From NCBI RefSeq assembly GCF_004784465.1, contig NZ_SRRU01000001.1, positions 620,001-684,000 of the forward strand: DNA of 64,000 bases. The letters are read 5' to 3'. Under the pieces are notes generated by a model, which was not told the origin of the DNA, made no database searches, and saw nothing but the letters and a program-made list of their open reading frames with translations. Position numbers and translations under genes: made by a program. The first letter of the stretch is position 1; each line of letters begins with the position of its first letter. This DNA comes from Streptomyces griseoluteus (GTDB taxonomy: Bacteria; Actinomycetota; Actinomycetes; Streptomycetales; Streptomycetaceae). Positions 8,654 to 17,987 of this stretch are shown here, piece after piece.

Positions 8654-9349
8654 GTGGGTCCGGTCACCGGTACCGACGCAGGGGCCGGCAACGGCCAGGC
8701 GGAGCAGCCCGAGGGCCAGGGCGTGAGCGCGGGGACGGGCGCGGAGAGCAGCACGGAGCGCAGCGCGCGCTTCGAGCGGGACGCGCTCGAATTCCTCGAT
8801 CAGATGTATTCGGCAGCGCTGCGCATGACGCGCAACCCGGCCGACGCCGAGGACCTGGTGCAGGAGACGTATGCCAAGGCGTACGCCTCGTTCCACCAGT
8901 TCCGCGAAGGCACCAACCTCAAGGCGTGGCTGTACCGGATTCTCACCAACACCTTCATCAACTCGTACCGCAAGAAGCAGCGGGAACCGCAGCGCAGCGC
9001 GGCCGAGGAGATCGAGGACTGGCAGCTGGCGCGCGCCGAGTCGCACATGTCGACGGGGCTGCGCTCAGCCGAGTCCCAGGCGCTGGACCACCTCCCGGAC
9101 TCGGACGTGAAGTCCGCGCTCCAGTCGATCCCGGAGGAGTTCCGCATCGCGGTCTACCTCGCGGACGTAGAGGGCTTTGCGTACAAGGAGATCGCGGACA
9201 TCATGGGGACACCCATCGGTACGGTGATGTCCCGGCTGCACCGGGGCCGCCGTCAACTGCGCGGCATGCTGGAGGACTACGCGCGCGAGCGCGGCCTGGT
9301 CCCCGCGGGCGCCGGAGAGTCGAACGAAGCGAAAGGCTCGGGCTCATGA
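8654..9349 (+). CDS. sigR: Thiol-oxidative-stress sigma factor SigR (long form from 8489)
   Basis: A 231-residue ECF sigma factor. Region 2 includes the aspartate-rich [13 protein letters not shown] and [12 protein letters not shown], and region 4 ends with [18 protein letters not shown]. It directs transcription of thioredoxin, mycothiol and protein quality genes under disulfide stress. The GTG at 8654 gives the standard form. The same frame is open upstream to an ATG at 8489, which has a GAGGGAG ribosome site and adds exactly 55 residues. This matches the unstable longer form sigma-R-prime described in S. coelicolor. The stop codon overlaps the rsrA start (ATGA). Confidence 0.95.
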   Translation: MGPVTGTDAGAGNGQAEQPEGQGVSAGTGAESSTERSARFERDALEFLDQMYSAALRMTRNPADAEDLVQETYAKAYASFHQFREGTNLKAWLYRILTNTFINSYRKKQREPQRSAAEEIEDWQLARAESHMSTGLRSAESQALDHLPDSDVKSALQSIPEEFRIAVYLADVEGFAYKEIADIMGTPIGTVMSRLHRGRRQLRGMLEDYARERGLVPAGAGESNEAKGSGS

Positions 9350-9648
9350 GCTGCGGAGAGCCGCACGAGACGAACTGCAGTGAGGTCCTCGACCATCTGT
9401 ACGAGTTCCTCGACAGCGAGATGCCGGACGTCGATCGCGACAAGTTCCAGCACCACTTCGAGGAATGCCATCCGTGCCTGGAGAAGTACGGTCTGGAGCA
9501 GGCCGTCAAGAAGCTGGTCAAGCGGTGCTGCGGACACGACGACGTCCCGGCCGACCTGCGCGCCAAGGTCATGGGCCGGATCGAGCTGATCCGCTCCGGC
9601 GGCACCGTCCCCGAGCATGACGTGACCGCGGCCACCCGGGAGAGCTGA
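9346..9648 (+). CDS. rsrA: Zinc-binding anti-sigma factor RsrA
   Basis: A 100-residue ZAS-family anti-sigma factor that binds SigR when reduced and releases it when oxidised. The key residues are all in place: Cys3, Cys11, His37, Cys41, Cys44, and the Cys61-Cys62 pair. Cys11, His37, Cys41 and Cys44 form the zinc and redox switch centre. The start overlaps the sigR stop by ATGA, giving translational coupling and near-equal amounts of the two partners. It is cytosolic. Confidence 0.95.
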   Translation: MSCGEPHETNCSEVLDHLYEFLDSEMPDVDRDKFQHHFEECHPCLEKYGLEQAVKKLVKRCCGHDDVPADLRAKVMGRIELIRSGGTVPEHDVTAATRES

Positions 9649-9696
9649 CCGCCGCTTCCGTCACCCGAACGTGCTAATCCCACCGGACCAGCCCCC

Positions 9697-9753
9697 GCCC
9701 TCCCCGTACCCCGTCCTACGCTCCACCCCGGACGGGGCACGGTCGGGGAGGGC
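9697..9753 (+). promoter_or_regulatory. Hairpin covering the ribosome site of the HD-GYP gene
   Basis: GCCCTCCCC at 9697-9705 pairs with GGGGAGGGC at 9745-9753, and an inner CCCCGTCC/GGACGGGG stem extends it. The right arm is the ribosome-binding sequence of the ATG at 9757. It may end sigR-rsrA transcription, hold down translation of the HD gene, or both. Confidence 0.5.
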
Positions 9754-9756
9754 GTC

Positions 9757-11067
9757 ATGGAGGCGGTTCCGGCAAGGGCACAGGTCTGCGTGGCCGGTGC
9801 CGCCCTGCTCGCCGCCCTCTGCGCCCTGCCCGCACTCACCGGCCCCACGGCCTGGGGCGCCCTCGGACTCCTCGCCGCGCTCTACGCGCTCTGCGACCAG
9901 GTCGTCCGCCGCCGCTTCGGCGGCACCTTCTACCCCGTCCTGCTCGCCGGGGCCTTCCTGCTGACCCCGGCCGCCGCCGCGCTCGTCCCGCTGCCCGCCG
10001 CCCTGCTCTCCCCGGTCGAGCACGCCCCGGCCCTCCCGCGCCGCGTCTGGCGCGCCGCCCGGCCCGCGCTCGCCGTCTGGGCCGCCGCCCGGACGCACCA
10101 CGCGCTCGACGGCAGCGCGGCCGTCGAGGACTCCGTCTTCCCGTACGCGCTGCTGCCCGCCGGGGCCGCCGTGCTCGCCTTCTGCCTGGTGCTCACGCTG
10201 CTCGACGGCGCCATGCACGCGGCCGCCGACCGGGTCCCGCCGGGGCGGGCCTGGCGCGGGCTGTTCACCCGCTCCCTCGCCCCCGTCGCCGTGCACGGCT
10301 TGGCCGGACTGATGACCGCGGTGCTGTGGCGCAGCCCCTACGGGCCCGTCGCCGCCCTGCTGGTGCTGCTGCCGATGGGCGTCTCCTGCTGGGTGTTCGC
10401 CCAGTACCACCGTGAACGCGCCGCCCACCAGGCCACCATCCGCGCCCTCGTCCAGGCCGTCGACATCAAGGACGGGTACACGAGGGGTCACAGCGAGCGC
10501 GTCGGCCAGGCGTCCGTCATGATCGCCCGCCAGCTCGGTCTGGACGACGAACGCGTGGAGGTGCTGCGCTTCGCGGGCATCCTGCACGACGTCGGCAAGC
10601 TCGGCGTCCCCACCCGGCTGCTGCGCAAGGACGGCCCGCTCACCCCCGAGGAACGCCGGATCATCGAGCTCCACCCGGAGTACGGCCACGAGATGACCCG
10701 TGGCATCTCCTTCCTCGGGGAGGCCCGCGCGGCGATCCTGCACCACCACGAACGCCTCGACGGCAGCGGCTACCCCTACGGGCTCGCCGGCACCCAGATC
10801 CCCGAGTGCGCCCGTGTGGTCGCCGTCGCCGATGCCTTCGACGCCATGACCTCCACCCGCTCCTACAGCCGGGCCCGCCCGGTCGAGGTCGCCGTCGCCG
10901 AGCTGGAGCGGTGCGCGGGCGCCCAGTTCGACCCTCGGATGGTCGGCGCGCTCGCCGCCGCCCTGCGCCGCCACGGCTGGCGCCCCGAGGTCACCGCCGA
11001 CGAACCCGCCCCCGGTGTCCCGCCGCGCCAGCGCACCCACGGCCGGACCACCGGGGCCCATCGGTGA
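9757..11067 (+). CDS. Membrane-anchored HD-GYP-type protein
   Basis: A 436-residue protein. About six hydrophobic segments fill residues 10-215. A cytoplasmic HD domain follows, with HDVGK (metal-binding His-Asp at 277-278) and HHERLDGSGYP at 330-340, the latter the HD-GYP signature. HD-GYP proteins typically hydrolyse cyclic di-GMP, though several actinobacterial ones are not tested. It is coupled by a GTGA overlap to a second, divergent HD protein, suggesting a heteromeric pair. The ATG start has its GGGGAGG ribosome site inside a hairpin. Confidence 0.8.
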   Translation: MEAVPARAQVCVAGAALLAALCALPALTGPTAWGALGLLAALYALCDQVVRRRFGGTFYPVLLAGAFLLTPAAAALVPLPAALLSPVEHAPALPRRVWRAARPALAVWAAARTHHALDGSAAVEDSVFPYALLPAGAAVLAFCLVLTLLDGAMHAAADRVPPGRAWRGLFTRSLAPVAVHGLAGLMTAVLWRSPYGPVAALLVLLPMGVSCWVFAQYHRERAAHQATIRALVQAVDIKDGYTRGHSERVGQASVMIARQLGLDDERVEVLRFAGILHDVGKLGVPTRLLRKDGPLTPEERRIIELHPEYGHEMTRGISFLGEARAAILHHHERLDGSGYPYGLAGTQIPECARVVAVADAFDAMTSTRSYSRARPVEVAVAELERCAGAQFDPRMVGALAAALRRHGWRPEVTADEPAPGVPPRQRTHGRTTGAHR

Positions 11068-12305
11068 CCGCCCGCCCGAGGGCCCGCCGTCTGATCCACG
11101 GCGCCGCCGCGCTCGTCGCCGTCCTCGCGTTCGGCGCCACCCTGTGGACCGGTGTCGACGGCAGGGGCACCGCGCTCGCCTTCGGTGTCCTCATAGCCGT
11201 CGGCGAACTCACCCGCTGGAAGGGCGGCGGCTCCCGCCGCGCCGCACCGCTCGGCACCGCGGGCTCCCTCTCGTACGCCCTGCTCGGTGCCGACGCCGGA
11301 CACCCCGCCCGGCACGGCGCCGGTCAGATCCTCACCGTGGTGCTCGTCGCCTCGCTGCTTGGCGGGGTTCCGCACATCTGGCGCGGCAGCAGCCCCACCC
11401 TGGACCATCTCGCCCGCCGCGTCCTCACCGTTGGCTTCGCCGCCGTCTGCTTCCAACCCCTCTACAGCCGGGGCGTGTTCGAGCAGTGGGACGGCTCCGC
11501 CTACGCCCTGCTGCTCGTCGCGCTGCTCGTCCTGACCGCGCTGTGCGACGCCGTACTGGCCGCCGCGCTCGCCCGCTCCCGCACCGGCTGGCCCTTCGGC
11601 CCGCTGCTGCGCGAGGAACTGCGCGGGCTGCTCGGCATCGGGTCCGCCGTCTGCGCCACCGGCGCGGTGATGGCGCTCGCGGTCGCCGTCGCCGGACTCT
11701 GGGCGCTCCCGGTGTTCTGCCTCCCGCTGCTGCTCACCCAGTTGTCGCTGCGCCGGTACGCGGCCGTGCGCGCCACCTACCGGCAGACCATCACCTCCCT
11801 GGCCCGCGCCACCGAGATCGCCGGGTACACCCCGGCCGGCCACGCCCGCCGGGTCGCCGCCCTCAGCCTCGCGGTGGGCCGGGACCTCGGGCTCACCGGC
11901 ACCGAGCTGACCGTGCTGGAGCACGCGGCGCTGATGCACGACATCGGCCAGCTCAGCCTGGTCGACCCGGTCCCCGCGGGCGCCACCGCCGGGCTGCCCG
12001 GCGAGGAGCAGCGCCGTATCGCCCTGCTCGGCGGGGCCGTGGTCCGGCAGACCGGGGTGGCGGCGGCCGTCGCCGTGGTCGTGGAACGGCAGGCCGACCC
12101 CTACCGGGACCAGCCGGTCGCCGCCCGCATCGTGCGCGCGGTCAACGCCTACGAGGAGAAGTCCCGCGACGCCGGGGTGGAGGGCCCCTTGCGCGCACTG
12201 GAGGAACTGCGGCTGGCCACCGCCGGGGACTACGCCCCCGAGGTCGTGGAATCACTGGCGCGGGTCCTGTCCCGCGACTGTCTGACCTTGCCGGTTGCTG
12301 GGTAA
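11064..12305 (+). CDS. Membrane HD-domain protein, degenerate partner
   Basis: A 413-residue protein with the same layout as its upstream neighbour: hydrophobic helices in the first 240 residues, then an HD domain. The His-Asp pair is kept (LMHDIGQLSL), but the HHERxDGxGYP segment is replaced by VVERQADPYRD, so the GYP motif and its metal ligands are absent. The GTG start overlaps the previous stop (GTGA). It may be a catalytically weak or regulatory subunit. That is inference from residue loss and coupling. Confidence 0.7.
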   Translation: MTARPRARRLIHGAAALVAVLAFGATLWTGVDGRGTALAFGVLIAVGELTRWKGGGSRRAAPLGTAGSLSYALLGADAGHPARHGAGQILTVVLVASLLGGVPHIWRGSSPTLDHLARRVLTVGFAAVCFQPLYSRGVFEQWDGSAYALLLVALLVLTALCDAVLAAALARSRTGWPFGPLLREELRGLLGIGSAVCATGAVMALAVAVAGLWALPVFCLPLLLTQLSLRRYAAVRATYRQTITSLARATEIAGYTPAGHARRVAALSLAVGRDLGLTGTELTVLEHAALMHDIGQLSLVDPVPAGATAGLPGEEQRRIALLGGAVVRQTGVAAAVAVVVERQADPYRDQPVAARIVRAVNAYEEKSRDAGVEGPLRALEELRLATAGDYAPEVVESLARVLSRDCLTLPVAG

Positions 12306-12415
12306 CCGATGGGTAATGAGCGCCTCTCCCGCGTGACGTGGTTGGATGCGAGGGAGAGGCAGTCCGGGGGCAAGAGCCAGCCCACTGAGCGGAACGGAAC
12401 TGGCAGGCGGGAATC

Positions 12416-13396
12416 GTGAGGATCTTCGGCAAGGTACGGAACCGGCCCTCCGCCTCCTGGCGGCAGGCCACCGACCGGGCGTTCACGCTCATCGGCGACG
12501 GCCGGTACGAGGACGCGGGCGAACTGCTGACCCGCGCCGCCGATCTGGAGCCCTGGCTCGCCGAGTCCTGGTTCAACCTGGCCCTGCTGCACAAGTTCCG
12601 GCACGACTGGGAGCAGGCCCGTGCCGCCGGGCTGCGCGCGGTCGCCCTGCTGGACCGGGAGACCGGCGCGCCCGACTGGTGGAACGTCGGCATCGCCGCC
12701 ACCGCGCTCCAGGACTGGCCGCTGGCCCGCCGCGCCTGGCAGGCGTACGGGCTGAAGGTGCCCGGCGGCGCCACCGCGCTCGGCGAGCCGCTCGGCATGG
12801 AGCTGGGCAGCGCGGCCGTACGGCTCTCCCCGGAGGGCGAGGCCGAGGTGGTCTGGGGACGCCGGCTGGACCCGGCGCGGATCGAGGTGCTGTCCATCCC
12901 GCTGCCGTCCTCGGGGCGGCGCTGGGGCGAGGTCGTGCTGCACGACGGTGTCCCGCACGGTGAGCGCACCACGTCCACCGGGCACTCCTATCCGGTCTTC
13001 GACGAGATCGAGCTGTGGGCGCCGTCGCCCGTGCCGACCTGGGTGGTGCTGCTGGAGGCGGCGACCGAGGCGGACCGGGACGCGCTGGAGCAGCTGGCCG
13101 CCGACGCGGGGTTCGCGGCCGAGGACTGGTCCTCTTCCGTGCGGCTGCTGTGCCGGATGTGTTCGGAGTCGCGGATGCCGTCCGACGAGGGGGAGGGCGT
13201 GCATCTCGATCCCCACGACCACAGTGAGCCGGGTCATCCCGGTCCGCTCGGGCACCGGACGGACGGCCAGCTGTGGGTGCCGGAGCGGGAGTGCGGGATC
13301 GCCGCGCCGGCTTCGCTGGTCCGGGGGTTGCTGGACGGCTGGGTCGCGGACAGTCCGGACTCGCGGGACTGGCGGGATCTGGAAGAGGTCTGCTGA
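12416..13396 (+). CDS. Tetratricopeptide-repeat protein
   Basis: A 326-residue protein whose first ~120 residues hold TPR helices (for example DAGELLTRAADLEPWLAESW). The C-terminal two thirds are of mixed structure with a CRMCSES motif and several conserved tryptophans, and no enzyme domain that I recognise. The GTG start is preceded by a GGCGGGAA stretch. It follows the HD pair by about 110 bp on the same strand. Conserved in Streptomyces; function unknown. Confidence 0.7.
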   Translation: MRIFGKVRNRPSASWRQATDRAFTLIGDGRYEDAGELLTRAADLEPWLAESWFNLALLHKFRHDWEQARAAGLRAVALLDRETGAPDWWNVGIAATALQDWPLARRAWQAYGLKVPGGATALGEPLGMELGSAAVRLSPEGEAEVVWGRRLDPARIEVLSIPLPSSGRRWGEVVLHDGVPHGERTTSTGHSYPVFDEIELWAPSPVPTWVVLLEAATEADRDALEQLAADAGFAAEDWSSSVRLLCRMCSESRMPSDEGEGVHLDPHDHSEPGHPGPLGHRTDGQLWVPERECGIAAPASLVRGLLDGWVADSPDSRDWRDLEEVC

Positions 13397-13468
13397 CCGG
13401 CGCTGCCCGTGGCGGTCCGTCGTGGTTGACCGCGCCCACGCGCCGGGGCCGCACAAAGGACACGGACC

Positions 13469-13487
13469 CGCGCCCCTTCGGGGCGCG
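13469..13487. terminator. Short GC hairpin before def
   Basis: CGCGCCCC and GGGGCGCG are separated by a TTC loop, about 70 bases after the TPR gene. It probably ends that transcript. No T run follows. Confidence 0.45.
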
Positions 13488-13548
13488 TCCACGTACCCTG
13501 TATCCGCTAGTCCCCCCATGTTTGTTTTGAGGAAGGCGTCACTCGGTC

Positions 13549-14199
13549 ATGGCTCAGCAGGACACCGATCAGCAGCACGCGGGCGTGCTCCCCGTCGATG
13601 ACGAGGGCTATGTCGTCGACACGGAGGACTGCGAGGAGCGCGAGACCGGCTGGCGCGAGCGCGGGACCTCGCGGCCGATCACGGTCGTCGGGAACCCGGT
13701 GCTGCACAAGGAGTGCGCGGACGTCACCGAGTTCGGCCCCGAGCTGGAAGAACTGATCGCGGACATGTTCGCCAGCCAGCGCACCGCCGAGGGCGTGGGC
13801 CTGGCCGCCAACCAGATCGGCGTGAGCCGGAAGGTCTTCGTCTACGACTGCCCCGACGACGACGGTGTCCGCCACACCGGTGTGGTCGTCAACCCCAGGC
13901 TGGTCGAACTCCCCGCCGCCGCCCGCCGCCTGGACGACAGCAACGAGGGCTGCCTGTCCGTGCCCACCGCGTACGCGCCGCTCGCGCGCCCCGACTACGC
14001 CGAGGTGACCGGGCAGGACGAGAAGGGCAACCCCATCAAGGTGCGCGGCACCGGCTACTTCGCCCGCTGCCTCCAGCACGAGACCGACCACCTGTACGGC
14101 TACCTCTACATCGACCGTCTCTCCAAGCGGGACCGCAAGGACGCGCTGCGGCAGATGGCCGAGAACGAACCGCGCTACGACGTGGTCGCCAACGACTGA
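13549..14199 (+). CDS. def: Peptide deformylase
   Basis: A 216-residue enzyme that removes the formyl group from new proteins. All three family motifs are present in order: [10 protein letters not shown] (about residue 84), EGCLSVP (about 131) and QHETDHL (about 180). They supply the Cys and two His metal ligands and the catalytic Glu. An N-terminal extension of about 40 acidic residues precedes the catalytic domain, common in actinomycete paralogues. The ATG at 13549 has GAGGAAGG upstream. It stands alone between hairpins. Confidence 0.93.
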   Translation: MAQQDTDQQHAGVLPVDDEGYVVDTEDCEERETGWRERGTSRPITVVGNPVLHKECADVTEFGPELEELIADMFASQRTAEGVGLAANQIGVSRKVFVYDCPDDDGVRHTGVVVNPRLVELPAAARRLDDSNEGCLSVPTAYAPLARPDYAEVTGQDEKGNPIKVRGTGYFARCLQHETDHLYGYLYIDRLSKRDRKDALRQMAENEPRYDVVAND

Positions 14200-14230
14200 C
14201 GGGAGCGCGCGGAACCAGCGCCACCGCCCC

Positions 14231-14284
14231 GAACAGCCACGACGCCCGGCCGGAGACCATTCCGGCCGGGCGTCACGGCTGTTC
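14231..14284. terminator. Strong hairpin terminator after def
   Basis: A 14-bp perfect stem (GACGCCCGGCCGGA and complement) with a 6-base loop is extended by an outer 8-bp stem (GAACAGCC/GGCTGTTC) after a two-base mismatch. It separates def from the terpene genes. Confidence 0.8.
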
Positions 14285-14454
14285 GTTCATCTGTTCGCCG
14301 AAAGAAACCCGGCGACTTGGGGTAGTGAAAGGAGCAAATCCGTTCCCCAGACGGTCAGTTGTAGTGCTGAATAGGGGTGCGGGGATACGCACCGGCGCAC
14401 GCCCGGCACGGCAGGGAGGGGCGTGTGCTCCTGGCGGTCGAGAGGGGAATGTTC

Positions 14455-15537
14455 GTGCATGCTTTCTCAGGCGGCGCCACATCGGCGACAGCGGTCGCGG
14501 TACCACCGTCCCTCGCGCTCCCGGTGATCGAGGACGCCTTTCCCCGTCGGCTGCATCCGTATTGGCCGCGGCTCCAGGAGAACACCCGGCGGTGGCTGCT
14601 GGAAAAACGGCTGATGCCCCCGGACAAGGTCCGCGAGTACGCCGACAACCTGTGCTACACGGACCTGATGGCCGGCTACTACCTGGGCGCCCCCGACGAC
14701 GTCCTGCAGGCCATAGCCGACTACAGCGCGTGGTTCTTCGTCTGGGACGACCGGCACGACCGTGACATCGTGCACGGCCGGCCCGAGGACTGGCGGCGGC
14801 TGCGGCAGCGTCTCCATACGGCGCTCGACGCACCCGAGGACCATCTGCACCACAAGGACGCGCTGGTGGCCGCTTTCGCGGACAGCGTGCTGCGGCTCTA
14901 CGCGTTCCTGCCGGCCGCCTGGAACCAGCGGTTCGCCCGGCACTTCCACGAGGTGATCGAGGCGTACGACCGGGAGTTCGCCAACCGGGTCGCGGGCCGG
15001 GTGCCCGGTGTCGAGGAGTACCTCGCGCTACGGCGGCTCACCTTCGCCCACTGGATATGGACCGACCTCCTGGAACCGAGCGCCGGATGCCAACTCCCGG
15101 ACGCGGTGAGGAAGAACCCGGCTTTTCGGCGCGCGGCCCTGCTGAGCCAGGAATTCGCCGCCTGGTACAACGACCTCTGCTCGCTGCCTAAGGAGATAGC
15201 GGGCGACGAGGTGCACAATCTCGGAATAAGTCTCATCACCCATTCCGGGCTCACTCTCGAAGAAGCCGTCGAAGAACTCAGGCGGCGCATCGAGAACTGC
15301 ATCGCGGAATTCATCGAGGCCGAGCGCGAAGCGATGGAGTTCGCCGGAGAACTCGACGACGGCAGCGTGCGCGGAAAGGAACTGAGCGCCGCCGTACGGA
15401 CCTGCGTCGGCAATATGCGGAACTGGTTCAGCACCGTCTACTGGTTCCACCACGAGTCCGGCCGCTACATGGTCGACACCTGGGAGGACCGGTCCACACC
15501 CCCGTACGTCAACAACGAAGCGGCAGGTGAGAAATGA
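14455..15537 (+). CDS. eizA: Epi-isozizaene synthase (class I sesquiterpene cyclase)
   Basis: A 360-residue terpene cyclase closely matching EizA of S. coelicolor, including the VHAF start, the LLEKRLMP segment and the identical C-terminal [14 protein letters not shown]. It cyclises farnesyl diphosphate to epi-isozizaene, the albaflavenone precursor. The Mg2+ motifs are DDRHD (near residue 98) and NDLCSLPKE (near 239). The GTG at 14455 is chosen because AGGGG lies seven bases upstream and the product matches the known N-terminus; the frame is open further upstream. It overlaps the P450 gene by ATGA. Confidence 0.95.
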   Translation: MHAFSGGATSATAVAVPPSLALPVIEDAFPRRLHPYWPRLQENTRRWLLEKRLMPPDKVREYADNLCYTDLMAGYYLGAPDDVLQAIADYSAWFFVWDDRHDRDIVHGRPEDWRRLRQRLHTALDAPEDHLHHKDALVAAFADSVLRLYAFLPAAWNQRFARHFHEVIEAYDREFANRVAGRVPGVEEYLALRRLTFAHWIWTDLLEPSAGCQLPDAVRKNPAFRRAALLSQEFAAWYNDLCSLPKEIAGDEVHNLGISLITHSGLTLEEAVEELRRRIENCIAEFIEAEREAMEFAGELDDGSVRGKELSAAVRTCVGNMRNWFSTVYWFHHESGRYMVDTWEDRSTPPYVNNEAAGEK

Positions 15538-16904
15538 CCGTCGACGCCGTCAATCCCGAGACGCGGGAAGTGGCCGATCTGAAGGAGCCGCCCCTCGCCG
15601 GGGGCGCCGTCCCGGTGTTCGGGCACGGCCTGAAACTGGCCCGCGACCCGCTCGCGTTCATGTCCCAACTGCGCGACCACGGCGAGGTGGTGCGCCTGAA
15701 GCTCGGCCCCAAGACGGTGTACGCCGTCACCGCGCCGGCGCTCACCGGCGCACTCGCGCTGAGCCCCGACTACAAGATCGACGGACCGGTGTGGGAGTCG
15801 CTGGAGGGGCTCCTCGGCAAGCAGGGTGTGGCCACCGCCAACGGCCCGCTGCACCGGCGGCAGCGCCGCACCATCCAGCCCGCGTTCCGGCTCGCCGCGA
15901 TCCCCGCCTACGGGCCGATCATGGAGGAGGAGGCGCACGCCCTCACCGAGCGCTGGCGGCCCGGCGTGCCCGTCGACGCGACCGCCGAGTCCTTCCGGGT
16001 CGCGGTGCGCATCGCGGCCCGCTGCCTGCTGCGCGGCCAGTACATGGACGAGCGCGCGGAACGGCTCAGCACCGACCTCGCCACCGTCTTCCGGGGCATG
16101 TACCGGCGCATGGTGCTGCCGCTGGGACCGTTGTACCGGCTGCCGTTCCCGTCCAACCTCCAATTCAACCGGGCGCTGGCCGATCTGCATCTGCTGGTGG
16201 ACGAGATCGTCACCGAGCGGAGGGCGTCCGGTCAAAAGCCGGACGATTTGCTGACGGCTTTGCTGGAGGCGAAGGACGACAATGGCGACCCCATCAGCGA
16301 ACAGGAGATCCACGACCAGGTAGTCGCCATACTCACCCCCGGAAGCGAGACAATCGCCTCCACGATCATGTGGCTCCTGCAGATCCTCGCGGACCATCCC
16401 GAGCACGCGGAGAAGGTGCGCGCGGAAGTTGAATCGGTAACCGGTGGCGCGCTGGTCGGATTCGAGCACGTACGCAGGCTGAGTCACACCAACAATGTCG
16501 TCGTCGAGGCCCTCCGACTCCGGCCCGCCGTATGGATATTGACGCGTCGCGCGCTCACCGACACGGCACTCGGTGTCTATCGCATTCCGGCCGGGGCGGA
16601 CATCATCTACAGCCCCTACGCCATTCAGCGCGACGCCCGCTCCTACGCCCGCCACCTCGACTTCGACCCCGACCGGTGGCTGCCGGAGCGGGCCGAGGAG
16701 GTGCCGAAGTACGCCATGAGTCCCTTCAGCGTCGGCAACCGCAAGTGCCCCAGCGACCACTTCTCCATGGCCCAGCTGAGCCTGATCGTCGCGGCGATAT
16801 CGGCGAAGTACCGGTTCCGTCAGGTCGAGGACTCGGACGCCACGACCCGCGTGGGCATCACCCTGCGTCCGCACCGGCTGCTGGTCGAGCCCGTGGAGTG
16901 GTGA
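15534..16904 (+). CDS. cyp170A1: Albaflavenone monooxygenase CYP170A1
   Basis: A 456-residue cytochrome P450 that oxidises epi-isozizaene in two steps to albaflavenone. The haem loop is [13 protein letters not shown], with a Ser where most P450s have Gly two residues after Cys. The I-helix region is [10 protein letters not shown] and lacks the common acid-Thr pair spacing. As in the S. coelicolor enzyme, whose structure showed a second terpene synthase site making farnesene, an aspartate-rich DDNGD (residues 248-252) and a following [10 protein letters not shown] motif are present. Translationally coupled to eizA (ATGA). Confidence 0.95.
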   Translation: MTVDAVNPETREVADLKEPPLAGGAVPVFGHGLKLARDPLAFMSQLRDHGEVVRLKLGPKTVYAVTAPALTGALALSPDYKIDGPVWESLEGLLGKQGVATANGPLHRRQRRTIQPAFRLAAIPAYGPIMEEEAHALTERWRPGVPVDATAESFRVAVRIAARCLLRGQYMDERAERLSTDLATVFRGMYRRMVLPLGPLYRLPFPSNLQFNRALADLHLLVDEIVTERRASGQKPDDLLTALLEAKDDNGDPISEQEIHDQVVAILTPGSETIASTIMWLLQILADHPEHAEKVRAEVESVTGGALVGFEHVRRLSHTNNVVVEALRLRPAVWILTRRALTDTALGVYRIPAGADIIYSPYAIQRDARSYARHLDFDPDRWLPERAEEVPKYAMSPFSVGNRKCPSDHFSMAQLSLIVAAISAKYRFRQVEDSDATTRVGITLRPHRLLVEPVEW

Positions 16905-16932
16905 GGAGCGAAGCGCCCGGACCGGCGTGCGT

Positions 16933-17895
16933 TCAGGCGGCCTGCGGGCCCCGGAACGCACGCCGGTAGGCGTTCGGGGTGGTGCCGAGCGCCCGGACGA
17001 ACTGATGGCGCAGCGCGGCCGCGTTGCCGAATCCGGTCCGCCAGGCGATCGAGTCCACCGTCTCGTCGGTCCCCTCCAGCAACCGCTGGGCCAGCAGCAC
17101 TCGTTGGCGCAGAATCCAGCGGTACGGGGTGGTGCCGGTCTCCTGCTGGAAGCGGCGGGCGAAGGTGCGCGGGGACATGTGGGCGAGGGCGGCGAGCTGC
17201 TCGACGGTGACCTCCTGGTCGAGGTGCTCCTCCATCCACACCAGCACCTCGCCCACGGTGTCGCAGGGCCCCTTGGGCAGCGGGCGCTCGATGTACTGGG
17301 CCTGGCCGCCGTCCCGGTGCGGGGGCACTACCATCCGGCGGGCGATCTTGTTGGCGACCTCGGGCCCCTGCTCCTTGCGTACCAGGTGCAGGCAGGCGTC
17401 GATCCCGGCCGCCGTGCCGGCCGAGGTGATCACCTGGCCCTCGTCGACGTAGAGCACGTCCGGCTCCACCGTGACGCGCGGGTGGCGCCGGCTCAGTTCC
17501 CCCGCGTTGTGCCAGTGCACCGCGCACCGGCGTCCGTCCAGCAGCCCGGCCTCGGCCAGCACGAACACCCCGGTGCACACGCTGAGCACCCGTGCGCCGC
17601 GGGCCACGGCCCGGCGCAGGGCGTCCAGCAGGGCGGGGGGATAGTCGCGGGAGGTGTAGGAGTCGCCGGCCGGGACGGCGATCAGATCGGCCTCCTCCAG
17701 CCGCTCCAGACCGTGCGGGGTGGAGACGGTGAAGCCGCAGTGGGTGCGCAGGGTGGGCCCCTCCGCCGAGGCCACGGCGAAGTCGTAGACCGGGAGTCCG
17801 TCGTCACTGCGGTCGATGCCGAACACCTCGCACACCACCCCCAGCTCGAAGGGGTGCACTCCGTCCAGCAGGACCGCGACCACGTTCTTCAGCAT
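16933..17895 (-). CDS. nrdS: AraC-family regulator with DJ-1/PfpI domain (NrdS-type)
   Basis: A 320-residue GlxA-type protein. It has an N-terminal DJ-1/PfpI-like domain with a cysteine elbow (LSVCTGVFVLAEAG) and a C-terminal AraC double helix-turn-helix (about residues 215-310, MSPRTFARRFQQETG). In S. coelicolor the AraC-like gene downstream of nrdAB at this locus is called nrdS and was described as part of the nrdABS operon. Here about 250 bp separate it from nrdB. Its target genes are unknown. The start region carries repeated TGCCAGTGT sequences that could be its own operator. Confidence 0.8.
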   Translation of the reverse strand: MLKNVVAVLLDGVHPFELGVVCEVFGIDRSDDGLPVYDFAVASAEGPTLRTHCGFTVSTPHGLERLEEADLIAVPAGDSYTSRDYPPALLDALRRAVARGARVLSVCTGVFVLAEAGLLDGRRCAVHWHNAGELSRRHPRVTVEPDVLYVDEGQVITSAGTAAGIDACLHLVRKEQGPEVANKIARRMVVPPHRDGGQAQYIERPLPKGPCDTVGEVLVWMEEHLDQEVTVEQLAALAHMSPRTFARRFQQETGTTPYRWILRQRVLLAQRLLEGTDETVDSIAWRTGFGNAAALRHQFVRALGTTPNAYRRAFRGPQAA

Positions 17896-17898
17896 GCT

Positions 17899-17956
17899 GC
17901 CAGTGTGCCCCGGCGCTGGCAGGAATTCGAGGGCCTGCGGCAGTCCTGCCAGTGTT
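17899..17956. promoter_or_regulatory. Repeated TGCCAGTGT elements upstream of nrdS
   Basis: TGCCAGTGT occurs at 17899 and 17948, with an inverted CTGGCAG between them. The spacing, about 49 bp, suits a looped or tandem AraC-type operator. The first copy is at the nrdS start region. This is inference from repetition only. Confidence 0.35.
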
Positions 17957-17987
17957 GGACAGGAGCGTTCAGCGCGAGGCTGATGAC

